Positions 11,281 to 21,190 of a DNA stretch of 64,000 nt are shown piece after piece (the first letter of the stretch is position 1; every line of letters starts with the position of its first letter). A program made the translations under genes and the position numbers. Under the pieces are notes generated by a model. It was not told the DNA's origin, did no database searches, and saw only the letters and a list, made by a program, of their open reading frames with translations. The DNA is from Mimachlamys varia (taxonomy: Eukaryota > Mollusca > Bivalvia > Pectinida > Pectinidae), in contig OX392545.1 in assembly GCA_947623455.1 (NCBI GenBank), forward strand, positions 23,876,001-23,940,000, in the 5' to 3' direction.

Positions 11281-12234
11281 CTACGTAAGATTGATATTCT
11301 AATACAACCACAAAAATACAAGTGCACTATTCCGTTACTCCAGCCTGCCCGCCGTATTGATGTGTACACTTGATATTGCATGGTGCCCTCGTCTGTACAA
11401 ACACCTGCTTTTACCAAATGTTGACATATAGCCATTACGTCTCGGTGCTTTTGTGCAGTGGACGTTAAAAAACCCATTCGTCTTCCAAGTTCCCCAAGCC
11501 ACAGCCTTACCCTGCCTCTAGCCAGCGGTATTTAACGGAGCAATGCCAACACGGCAGAACCATACCAATAAATCACTCTGAACGGCCCTTCCATGACAAA
11601 TATGAGACTCTATACGCGTCCAGACTTACTCCACGGCCAATACTGCCCAAGTCGCGATCGTCAGGAAAGCCGTTATTTGAGAAAGCCATTTTGGGAATGA
11701 AACAATTCTGTTGCAGACATAGACCGGCACCATTTATCACTGGGCCTGTGTTGTCGGTATCTAAATCGTCAACAAAGAGGTATTTGATATTGTCATTGTA
11801 AATAACTGAAGCGTTTTAGTCGACGTTGTGAATAGTAGTTATGTTTAGTATATTGCTGTTCCTGTTAGATTTGTTACATGTACGGTCCTTGTCAGTAGGT
11901 ATGATGTTGTTAATCCCCTTTGATAGGCCAAAATGATGGATGCAAGATATACTTTAATGAAGTGTTTTAGTGATGATTTGGGGCCATGTGATAATCGGAT
12001 GACGTCATTCCCATTATGACGTCATACTTACATGGCGCAAATTGATTCGTTTCAAAAACACTTTCCAATGTAGCCATGATATTGTAAACAAGGGAGATAA
12101 CAACACTTTTGAGATAGGCCTATAACCGCTTATAGGCTTATAACATAGATTAATTACAATTACTGAAATATTGGAAGAATAATGATATCTTTTATGATTT
12201 TTTTTTAAAACTGTTACATTACCTTGATCTAGTT
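11281..12234. other. GC-richer non-coding stretch
   Basis: From 11.33 to 11.72 kb the composition is more balanced and a 67-codon minus-strand open frame (11274-11477) exists. I recognise no domain or splice context. The segment may be an unrecognised interspersed repeat. Confidence 0.35.
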
Positions 12235-12455
12235 TATGTTTTTGAATATGTTCAAAGAATGCTTACTAGTCGAATTGAGAATAATGCCTCACCTCCCACG
12301 TTGAGGACATGGAATTTAGTTTGATGTGGCCTGGATGTAAATGGACGGTCTGGTTTCCTTTTTGATATTTTATAAATCCCTCATTTGTTCATATTTTGTC
12401 CCTTGTTGTTTAATCGATTTTGAATTCGGGTTATGTTTTCAGTACTCTTGTTTGA
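12235..12455 (+). mobile_element. Old PLE 3' region
   Basis: Weak but ordered matches to the PLE tail: TTTTTGAATATGTTCA, a GAATTGAGAATAATGCCTCA block, ACGTTGAGGACATGG, a GATGTGGCCTGGATGTAAAT block, then TTTGTTCATATTTTG and TTTAATCGATTTTGAATTCG. The conserved TACTCTTCCGGAACACC block is deleted. Confidence 0.65.
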
Positions 12456-12470
12456 TCCAATTTCTATTTA

Positions 12471-12506
12471 ATCATACTTGTTGGTCCGGATGTAGCGTTC
12501 GTAGAG
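12471..12506 (-). mobile_element. SINE family 2 tail fragment
   Basis: ACTTGTTGGTCCGGATGTAG matches the CTTGTTGGCCCGGATGTTAG stretch at the tail of the SINE at 27.5 kb. The 34-bp minisatellite begins directly after it, so the array may have grown out of or beside this tail. Confidence 0.5.
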
Positions 12507-13925
12507 TGAAAATGTGAGAGTAAACCAAAATACTCGAGTAAAGCCAAGTGAGAGTAGGCTAAAATACTCGAGTAAAGCCAAGTGAGAGTAAGCTAAAATA
12601 CTCGAGTAAAGTCAAGTGAGAGTAGGCTAAAATACTCGAGTAAAGCCAAGTGAGAGTAGGCTAAAAACCTCGAGTAAAGCCAAGTCAGAGTAAACCAAAG
12701 TACTCGAGTAAAGCCAAGTGAGTGTAGGCTGAAATACTCGAGTAAAGCCAAGTGAGAGTAGGCTAAAAACCTCGAGTAAAGCCAAGTGAGAATAGCCTAA
12801 ATTACTCGAGTAAAGCAAAGTGAGAGTAGGCTGAAAACCTCGAGTAAAGCCAAGTGAGAGTAAACCAAAATATTCGAGTAAAGCCAAGTGAGAGTAAGCT
12901 AAAATACTCGAGTAAAGCCAAGTGAGAGTAGGCTAAATTATTCGAGTAAAGGCAAGTGAGAATAGGCTAAATTACTCGAGTAAAGCAAAGTGAGAGTAGG
13001 CTAAAATATTCGAGTACAGCCAAGTGAGAGTAGGCTTAAATACTCGAGTAAAGCCAAGTGAGAGTAGGCTAAAATACTCGAGTAAAGCCAAGTAAGAGTA
13101 AACCAAAATACTCGAGTAAAGGCAAGTGAGAGTAGGCTGAAATACTCGAGTAAAGCCACGTGAGAGTAGGCTAAAATATTCGAGTACAGCCAAGTGAGAG
13201 TAGGCTTAAATACTCGAGTAAAGCCAAGTGAGAGTAGGCTAAAATACTCGAGTAAAGCCAAGTAAGAGTAAACCAAAATACTCGAGTAAAGCCAAGTGAG
13301 AGTAGGCTGAAATACTCGAGTAAAGCCACGTGAGAGTAGGCTAAAATACTCGAGTAAAGCCAAGTGAGAGTAGGCTGAAATACTCGAGTAAAGCCAAGTG
13401 AGAGTAGGCTAAAATACTCGAGTAAAGCCAAGTGAGAATAGCCTAAATTACTCGAGTAAAGCAAAGTGAGAGTAGGCTGAAAACCTCGAGTAAAGCCAAG
13501 TGAGAGTAAACCAAAATATTCGAGTAAAGCCAAGTGAGAGTAAGCTAAAATACTCGAGTAAAGCCAAGTGAGAGTAGGCTAAATTATTCGAGTAAAGGCA
13601 AGTGAGAATAGGCTAAATTACTCGAGTAAAGCAAAGTGAGAGTAGGCTAAAATATTCGAGTAAAGCCAAGTGAGAGTAGGCTTAAATACTCGAGTAAAGC
13701 CAAGTGAGAGTAGGCTAAAATACTCGAGTAAAGCCAAGTAAGAGTAAACCAAAATACTCGAGTAAAGCCAAGTGAGAGTAGGCTGAAATACTCGAGTAAA
13801 GCCACGTGAGAGTAGGCTAAAATACTCGAGTAAAGCCAAGTGAGAGAAGGCTAAAATATTCGAGTTAAGGCAAGTGAGAATAGGCTAAATTACTCGAGTG
13901 AAGCCAAGTGAGAGTAGGCTAAAAG
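12507..13925. repeat. 34-bp minisatellite with higher-order repeats
   Basis: About 42 units of 34 bp built on TACTCGAGTAAAGCCAAGTG then AGAGTAGGCTAAAA. Nearly every unit carries an XhoI-type CTCGAG. Variant units (cutting as ATTCGAG, AACCTCGAG, GTACAGCC, AAGCAAAG) recur in the same order. The block starting at 12791 repeats at 13437, 646 bp or 19 units later, and that around 13011 repeats at 13181, 170 bp or 5 units later. All minus-strand frames are open only because the unit lacks stops. The resulting 34-residue periodic peptides are artefacts. Confidence 0.95.
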
Positions 13926-14744
13926 TCTCAGGCCAACGTGATCGGACAGGTTATCTCCCGTCTTTTATCGTCCGTCCAGTAGATGGAACATGTGGGGCTT
14001 GGTGAAATGTAATTATGATATTTTACTGCGTTATCTCACTTCATAATATGCCTAAAAATGAGGTTTTGAAAGAGTACAATAAAAGTAATAAAATTACACA
14101 ATATAATGTGAATATTATAAAAGAATTTATGATACAAAACTGTCAACATTTCACCATGGCCTGAAGGTCATCCATTTTACTGGTGCCATCCCGGAAGGAA
14201 TTCGGATCAGAAACAGAAACTGATAGTGTTCCGATAACGGAGTGTACGTGTGAGGTTCCACCCGACCGGTTCTGTAGGGAATCCAACTTCAAAAAACCCA
14301 TTCATCGTTAATAATCCATGTAAGCACTTTGTGAAGCAAATCCCGAATGTCATGTGACTTGAATGGAATCGGGATGACCTTTGTATGGCGTATGAAGAGC
14401 TCAGTGGAAAGCATTAACGGTAGATAACGGAGCGGGCTGATGACGATAATTACAAGAGCAAACTTCTGGAAGATGCGTTTCAATTACTTGTTCCTTCGGC
14501 GCCCGGTCAGTGGAGATTGTGTTGTACCGTGGGTCAGTTAGTGGTCAAACCCTTCATAGAAGTACATAGTAATTGTCTAGCTACCACAAAACCCAATACA
14601 ATACTGAAATAATTCATTGACAGAAAAAAGATGCCAGCGACATCGGGTTCATGGAAGTTTCTGACTTTGGTTTGCTAACAGATTGTCTGTTCAGATTTCA
14701 ACGGCTCTTTGCGTGAAGACGTCTTGGCTGTCCTGGGATTTGTT
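13926..14744. other. Non-repetitive flank between minisatellites
   Basis: Balanced composition at 14.15-14.5 kb, no recognised protein. A 64-codon minus-strand open frame (14289-14483) has no identifiable domain. Confidence 0.4.
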
Positions 14745-15845
14745 CAGTCTTTCTGTATGTGAACCCTTTCACTCTCTGCTTTTAATAGGTTTTTCAGTGT
14801 GTATACAATTTTACTCTTTACTTTCTGTGTGTAGATCATTTTACTCTCTACTTTCTGTGTGTAGACCATTTTACTCTACTTTCTGTGTGTAGACCCCGTT
14901 GCTCTTTCCGCTTTTGTTAGGTCTTTCAGTGTGTAGACCATTTTATTCTTTGCTTGCTGTGTGTAGACCATTTTACTCTCTACTTGCTGTGTGTAGACCA
15001 TTTTATTATCTGCTTTCAGTGTGTAGACCATTTTATTCTCTGCTTTCTGTGTGTAGACCATTTTACTCTCTGCTTTCTGTGTGTAAACATCGCTGTTCTT
15101 TCCCTTTTTGTAAGGTCTTTCTGTGTGTAAACCATTGTACTCTCTACTTTCTCTGTGTAGACCCCGTCGCTCTCTCTGCGTCAGATTAGTTTTATTGTGT
15201 GTAGACCATTTTACTATCTATGCTTTTGTTCAGTCGTTCAGAGTGTAGACCATATAGCTCTCTGCTTTTGTTCAGTCGTTCAGTGTGTAGACCATGTCAC
15301 TCTCTGCTTTTGTTCAGTCGTTCAGTCTGTAGACCATGTCACTCTCTGCTTTTGTTCAGTCCTTTAATTTGTAGACCATGTCACTCTCTGCTTTTGTTCA
15401 GTTCTTCAGCGTGTAGACTATGTCACTTTCTGCTTTTGTTCAGTCCTTCAATGTGTAGACCATGTCACTGTCTGATTTGTTCAGTCCTTCATTGTGTAGA
15501 CCATATCACTCTCTGTTTTTGTTCAGTCCTTCAGTGTGTAGACCATATCACTCTGCTTTTGTTAAGTCCTTCATTGTGTAGACCATGTCACTCTCTGTTT
15601 TTGTTCAGTCCTTCATTGTGTAGACCATGTCACTCTCTGCTTTTGTTCAGTCCTTCAGTGTGTAGACAATGTCACTCTCTACTTTTGTTTAGTCCTTCAG
15701 TGTGTAGACCATGTCATTCTCTGTTTTTGTTCAGTCCTTCAGTGTGTAGACCCTGTCACTCACTGCTTTTGTTCAGTCCTTCAATGTGTAGACCATGCCA
15801 CTCACTGCTTTTGTTCAGTCTTTCAATATTTAGACCATGACACTC
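14745..15845. repeat. Compound 30-bp / 42-bp minisatellite
   Basis: The left part (to about 15190) is built mostly of 30-bp units: TGCTTTCTGTGTGTAGACCA then TTTTACTCTC. The right part is built of about 15 units of 42 bp, which add TTGTTCAGTCCT before the shared GTGTGTAGACCA core. Both lengths are multiples of three. One plus-strand frame therefore runs from 14683 to 15840 with only two internal stops (14890-14892 and 15187-15189), giving 10- and then 14-residue peptide repeats (VCRPFYSLL- and VCRPCHSLLLFS-like). Coding is unproven. The minus strand is also partly open, with MVYTQ-type 10-residue repeats. Confidence 0.9.
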
Positions 15846-16087
15846 TGTGAAACGAATTCTTTCTTTTTTTGTTCGAGTTTACGCTCTTCCCGTTTTATCT
15901 TTAATAGTTGTTATTTCAAATTGTTAGTGAGACGGTCGCCAGTGTGAAGACAATATTAATCATCTTCAAATGTTACATTTTTCACTACAATCCTGAGGTT
16001 ATTGTATTTTGTTACATCAAACGCCTACATTACCATTATTTTATAGTTTGTCGGGGCAGCTGAATGCACATGTAAGACCGGTTATAT

Positions 16088-16420
16088 ACACTAGAGGTTA
16101 CACAACGAGTGGTTGCTGAAGCTGAAGTTCGTGTCTTTTGTAACTTTTAAAAATAATTAACTCGAGTGAAATAAATTCCATATACAGTAAACACGATTCG
16201 TGTGACCTGTTTCTACCACAATATTAAATCAGCAGTGTCAGTGTTGATTTTTGGAGTGAATTGCGGACTATTTCCACGAAAACGCATCATCTCGCATATA
16301 TTCCCGCCAAGTTGTGACGACGTCAACAATTGATGACGACGTCAACAATCGTGATTTCAGGTCGGAGTTCAACTTCTCTACCGATAAAGAGTCCGGTAGG
16401 TCATATACCACTAGTGGTAT
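16088..16420 (+). mobile_element. Dispersed element D, copy 1
   Basis: The start AGAGGTTACACAACGAGTGG is the exact reverse complement of CCACTCGTTGTGTAACCTCT at 27416-27435. The order continues with an AACTCGAGTGAAATAAATTC block, ATTCCCGCCAAGTTGTGACG and a GACGTCAACAATTGATGACG block. All have counterparts in reverse at 27.1-27.4 kb. No coding sequence is visible, so it is probably a non-autonomous DNA element. Confidence 0.7.
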
Positions 16421-16484
16421 ATATAACATATATTTATCCAACAGTCAGCACGTTTATACAATGTTCTGATAGTGTAATAATATA

Positions 16485-16661
16485 CAGTTAATTCATGCCC
16501 TTTCAGTCAAGAGTCAAAACTGTTTTCCCTCGGTGTTGGGACCAACCTGGTGAACCATATATATCCCAAGGCCGAAGGCCGCGGGAAATAGTTCACCAGG
16601 TTGGTCCCAACACCGAGGGAAACCTGTTTTGACTATTGACTTACAGGGCATAAATTAACTG
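16485..16661. mobile_element. Fold-back element with 71-bp arms
   Basis: The left arm (16485-16555) and right arm (16591-16661) are near-perfect reverse complements. For example, CTCGGTGTTGGGACCAACCT pairs with AGGTTGGTCCCAACACCGAG. The loop is 35 bases and contains its own small GGCCGAAGGCC palindrome. It may be the distal end of element D, with which it is continuous. Confidence 0.85.
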
Positions 16662-17489
16662 TTTTGTTACCTTTAATTTAAAGGTCTAGAAGTAATCTGT
16701 ACCGTGTGACTATAATTCGGTTGAATTAAGCATGTTATTTGTTTTTCATGAATCAGAACAGCTCTCTTCGCTTTGTGACTGCTTGCCAGAAAATGTCTAA
16801 CAGAAAGAAAATGTCTACAGTCAGAAAATGTCGCCTTCATGTAAGCAAAACGCTTGAATCAAGATCACATATACGCTTGGGCACAATCGTTTCTTAGGAA
16901 ACATGTATTAGTTCATGACGTCAAATAGATTAACTAATTCATGGCTGTACATGTATATGAAGTACATTGGAATGATCATGAAAATAGTCAAAATTATTGA
17001 AATTCTATTTAATATATAGAGAACCAGGTAACAACACAGGACATTGTGGTAGAAAAGGGGTTTATTGAAGTATTTTCCTAGTATTTATAATTGGATTAAA
17101 GTTACAAGCCTAGCACTGTTTTAACGGTTACATTATACTGCCATCAGGTGAACCGATCGCTCTATTTCCAAGCTGCTGCGCGTCAATGGATTAGTGTCTA
17201 CCACCTTTATGAGACTATTGTATGTTTTTGCTATTGGACAGACACGAAGTCTTCCTCAGAGGGTCGAACAATCAAGTAAGGCGAACAGTGAGGCAGTGTT
17301 ATGGAAAATATAATGAAAGAAAATATTTCTTTAGAGAAAGAGAAAAGATAAGATATCGAATGTGGTCGTCCCTTACGAATCATGCAATGGGGGCAGCCGA
17401 TACATGTCTTACGTCCTACCTGCTGATGGGTAAGGGCAATACATTACAATAAGCACATGTACTTCTTGGTCCTATAAATCTTGCGCAAA
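16662..17489. other. No recognisable feature
   Basis: Contains a 76-codon plus-strand open frame (17222-17452) rich in arginine and lysine. It has no recognisable domain and was not called as a gene. Confidence 0.4.
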
Positions 17490-17625
17490 GGTTTTATCCC
17501 TTGCACTTTTACAAGAATCTCCATGTAAATCTTTCCTTTGTTCATATTTTGCCCCTGGTTTAATCGATTTTGGTTTTGGATTATGCTTTTGTTAACGCTT
17601 CGGTATTCCCTTATTTATGTTGAAA
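17490..17625 (+). mobile_element. PLE 3'-terminal fragment
   Basis: Matches the last part of the PLE: CACTTTTACAAGAATCTCCA, TCTTTCCTTTGTTCATATTT, GTTTAATCGATTTTGG, and TTAACGCTTCGGTATTCCC. Confidence 0.8.
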
Positions 17626-18008
17626 CGGCGGAATTAAAACGACTCTGGTCATTGTAATAAAGGGACAAGAACTTAATCTTTTAAAAATTAAATGTATACC
17701 CAAAATTACATGTAGACGTTAGAGCACGAGTAACACGTAAGGGCTTTTCTTTGTATAGTGTCATATTCCTTCACAATTGGTTGTTGTATCGAAATTTAGA
17801 GTCAGTGTTTGGAACGGTTTGAATCACTTAGTAGAATGATTTAAAATATAGAATGATGAAAATAATATGACTAACATGATCATGTTCCAATTGCATCCAT
17901 GTTGAATCTTTCGTGTAATGACCAATTACATGCCTGCCAGTCTGTCAATAGTGGTCATTATTTGAAAATAATGATCCTTGTAAAATTCATGCATATATTG
18001 TTCTTTAA

Positions 18009-18455
18009 GATGACGTAACACACACATATGCTGCACCTCTTAAATTTAGTAATAGATACAGTTTGCCGAAAAAATGAATTAAACTGTATCATACAGCTGT
18101 TTTGTCCTCCTCGGACTCTTCAGTGATGCTCGGGGCAAAAAAGGTAGGAATCCAAAATTTCTAAACTAATGTAGAAGCAAAATGGTTTGGTGCGTAAACC
18201 CCTTTAATTTATTAATTTAGAAGTAAAATTAAACTAGTTCTGTATAATTTCAAATCGTGTACTCCGAAAATGTGTATATTAAGTACCGTGCCACTACTCA
18301 AATGAGATTAACTGTGGCTATGGAGGCTCCAGCAAACCTCGGAGACTAAAAAATCCACCAGCAGAGTCTGCCACCCCCTATCATACAGATGACGTATCAC
18401 ACTCATATGCTGCACCTCTTAAATTTAGTAATAGATACAGTATGCCGAAATAAAA
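18009..18455 (-). mobile_element. Retrozyme-like hammerhead repeat with partial second unit
   Basis: A near-complete unit begins with GATGACGTAACACACACATA, carries the hammerhead at 18086-18129, and runs to GGAGACTAAAAAATCCACCA near 18359. The same start motif recurs at 18388 (GATGACGTATCAC), 379 bp later. A partial second unit follows in which the sequence jumps from TATGCCGAAA straight to TAAAAGGTAG, so the ribozyme is deleted. A full plus partial unit in direct orientation is the architecture expected of retrozymes and PLE terminal repeats. Confidence 0.75.
18086..18129 (-). ncRNA. Hammerhead ribozyme with mutated core
   Basis: The minus strand keeps CTGAAGA, a stem II of GTCCG/AGGAC type, palindromic stem III ACAGCTGT and triplet GTA. 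Stem I is GCATCA with TGATAC, one mismatch. The GAAA core is changed to AAAA: G12, a residue needed for catalysis, is lost. It is predicted to be inactive. Confidence 0.75.
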
Positions 18456-19192
18456 GGTAGAGAGGTCAGTTTGGAAAAAATAAATTCTAATTCAGGGGTG
18501 TACAAATATAGAAATAGTTGTTCAATAAGAAAAGACAAAGTCCATAATCACAATCCTCAACCTGGAAAATCGTCACGTGGTAAGTGTGGTTAGATTTTGA
18601 TTGGTGTCGCCCTCTGACGGTGACATGAGCGTCAGGAGGTCATTGTGATTGTCTGCACCTGGTTACCAGGTAGCTGGTTACCAACATATGGATAACCTTA
18701 GCTGATTGGATGATATCAACTCACGTGATGTCATGTCTGACGAAAAAAGATTAAATAAATAAAACGCCTTCATATCATGCCTTGTTTTCAATGAGTGATC
18801 TTTAATCATGAATGTAATTGAATCAACTTCCTTTAAAGACGCTCAACATTATAAAATGACGGCAGCGCCACCGCACCGGATGTGAAATTGTCAATGATAA
18901 ATGATATTCTGACAGTATAAGTGATTCCCTACTTCCTGTTGGTGGGCTACGTTGAAATTCAAAAGGGGGTTTACCTTGAAATGTCTCGATATAATAGACT
19001 TTGCTATAAATATTGATAATTGACTGGTAATTACACCTTCAAAGTATCAGGATTCAGATGATATCTAAATTATTGACATTTATTAAATGTAAGGTAGTGT
19101 CAACGCCTATGGAGATTTAACATTAACGACGACTCCCACTTGGAAGATAGGTACAAAAAGGTATGGGAAGCTTTACTCAGAATAAGTCTGAG
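18456..19192. other. No recognisable feature
   Basis: GC-richer islands at 18.55-18.7 kb contain a small repeat around ACCTGGTTACCAGGTAGCTG. Nothing was identified as coding. Confidence 0.35.
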
Positions 19193-19305
19193 AAAGATGC
19201 CGTAACACACACACATGCTGCATTTGATAAATCTAGTTATAGATACAGTTTTCCAAAAAAAAATAAATAAAACTGCATTGTAAAGCTGTTTCGTCCTTTT
19301 TAACT
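19193..19305 (-). mobile_element. Truncated hammerhead repeat
   Basis: Ordered blocks of the ribozyme family (GCCGTAACACACACACATGC, AAATCTAGTTATAGATACAG, then GCATTGTAAAGCTGTTTCGT) end at CGTCCTTTTTAA. The distal half of the hammerhead, with stem II and the CTGA core, is missing. It lies about 120 bp beyond the 3' end of the minus-strand PLE at 19425-20490, in the same sense. Confidence 0.7.
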
Positions 19306-19424
19306 GGTAATATAAATATTTCCCCCCACATAAAAGCTACGGGAGTTTCGAGGGGTTATATACATCAATGTGTATGCAAATTTCAAGATTCGTATGAACT
19401 CGGTTGTCGAAGAGTATACCATAA

Positions 19425-20490
19425 AATAATCAGAGAATTCCAAAGCGTCAACAAAACCATAATCCGAACTCAAAGTCGATTAAACTGTGGGCAAAATAGG
19501 AACAAAGGAAATATTTATATAGAGACATTCGTAAAAGCACTAGACAATAAGACCAGGTGTTCCGGAAGAGTAAGCGTCTTCTGCTTCATCGACGACACCC
19601 GCCATGTAAGCATCAATCCTCTAAATGAGAACCGAGTCATCATTGTCATCACAACAATTAAACACACTGACAAGCAAACTCAAAAACGTCCATCTTCATA
19701 TCACACAAAGATACAGAATATTGCTCGATGGGATCAAGATGGCGACCCTAAAACTTGCCAAAAGTCTTCATCAACCTGCATCTCTCGAATCCCTGTGCCG
19801 TAAGTTTGTTCGTCAGCAGTTGACAACTATCACGAAAATCTCGATATTCAGAGCAAGCCCTAGAATATCGAATCAATTTCGACATGTAAACACCATAGGA
19901 TGGAGAAGCAGGGATGTTACTATCAAGATATGGAAAGTTCCCGATCGGAAAATCAAAATCGGCACGTTTATCATACAGCTTAGTAGTAAGTTGCCCGTGT
20001 TGGTCATAGGTTAAGTAACGATCGAGGTAAGAAGCTGATGTAGGAGGGTCTGTTGTGTCTTTAATCTCAAGTTCAGAAGGGTATATACGATCGACTAGGT
20101 CAGCAAACTTCTTGTTGTTTATAGACAACACATCATCGATATACCTGAAAGTGAAATTGAAAGATTTGGCAAAGTTTTTGTTACCCTTCCTGATAAGCCC
20201 CTCGACAAATTCAGCTTCGTATGAAAACAAAAACATGTCAGCCAAAAGTGGTGCACAGTTAGTGCCCATTGGAATGCCAACAGTCTGTTTGGAAATCTTT
20301 CCTCCGAACTCAACAAAGATATTGTCAACCAGGAATTCAATCATTCGTACTATATCTTCCTCAGTATATTTCAACCTAGCTTTTGTTGTGATTTTCACAA
20401 AGTATGCTCCAAGATAGCTCACATTCATGTATTTGTATCGTCGTTCACTGTTCTTGGAAAAGAAAGCTCTCATAATGAGAGACCGAAGAC
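19425..20490 (-). mobile_element. PLE copy with the best-preserved RT
   Basis: It runs from the 3' terminus (AGAGAATTCCAAAGCGTCAA on the plus strand) through the conserved 3' untranslated segment into RT. At its 5' side the copy breaks off near 20490 and abuts a plus-strand copy of the same family. Fragments of this element occur more than 25 times in the window. RT plus a conserved 3' region, with frequent 5' truncation, points to a retroelement copied by target-primed reverse transcription. Assignment to the Penelope-like group rests on the RT motifs and the hammerhead association, and is inference. Confidence 0.8.
19748..20473 (-). pseudogene. Reverse transcriptase fragment, Penelope-like retroelement
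   Basis: This 241-residue open frame is the palm and thumb part of a reverse transcriptase, the enzyme that copies element RNA into DNA at the target. Visible motifs are QTVGIPMGTNCAP at residues 63-75, where RT motif 4 precedes the LLADMFL helix, and the catalytic FRYIDDVLS with YIDD at 111-114. The conserved SASYLD (147-152) and TKLYDKRADFDFP (164-176) segments follow. The frame ends with a TAG where sister copies have a tyrosine codon (GKF-Y-GRH). Beyond it the frame stays open for about 30 codons, so the stop is a recent point mutation. The N-terminal fingers region is missing. No GIY-YIG endonuclease is visible downstream. An N-terminal endonuclease, as in Naiad-type PLEs, cannot be excluded because that part is absent. 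Confidence 0.85.
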
Positions 20491-20569
20491 GTTCAAATAT
20501 GAAAATGCTGAAAAAAAGATGAGATACTTTCTAACAATGCGTCGATTTCAAAATGATCAAGACGCTGAC

Positions 20570-21190
20570 CTACCTCGTCTTTATTGGATACCGAAACAAC
20601 ACAAGGATTCTTATAATCGACTCTTTATCGATGTCGTAGCGAATTGCCCGACCAAACCTTTATAAAAAACTTAAATTAGGGCTTTAGTCTTTTTTAACAC
20701 TATGTTACGGGACGCGGACTTTAAAAAAATCGAAAGATCTTAAATTTGATCAATCCTGAGCACCCCCTCCTAAATTGTTTTTTTTTTAATGAAAATTTGA
20801 TTTTTCCACCCTTTACACACTACCACACCACATCCAAACGTGAAAGAACTCTTAGATCTCTCGTTATGAGAGTTTTCTTTCCATAAAAGGCAGACGACGT
20901 TACAAAATATATGGTTGTGAACTATCTTGGAACATACTTTGTGACAACCCCCCAAAAAACCCCGTACATTGTAGATGTACTGAAAAAGATAAAGTACGAA
21001 TAATTGAATTCCTGGATGACAATATTTTGTTGAGTTTGGCGGAAAGATTTTCCAGCAGACTATTGGCATTCCCATGGGCACAAACTGTGCCCTAATTCTT
21101 TGCTGGCTTTTTTTTTTTTTGTTTTGATTTCATACGATGCTGAACTTGTGGAACAACTAATCAGGACAGGTAACAAGAGCATTATAGGAC
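20570..21190 (+). pseudogene. Reverse transcriptase remnant, opposite strand
   Basis: The plus strand encodes the RT fingers segment LPRLYWIPKQHKDSYN with a TKPL end at 20570-20662, then a stop. After a decayed gap come matches to the start of the minus-strand RT (RSLVMRVFFP near 20.85 kb), an RIIEFLDDNI segment and, frame-shifted, GIPMGTNCA near 21.07 kb, followed by YDAELVEQLIRTGNKS. Several frameshifts and a T-run insertion show that it is dead. It faces away from the 19748-20473 RT, so the two copies lie head to head. Confidence 0.8.

Noticed and set aside
12627..13839. Long minus-strand open frames with 34-residue periodic peptides (LEYFSLLSLGFTRVF-like)
   Set aside because: The 34-bp unit lacks stops in several frames, and 34 is not a multiple of 3, so the same peptide appears in all three frames. 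This is a repeat artefact, not a protein.
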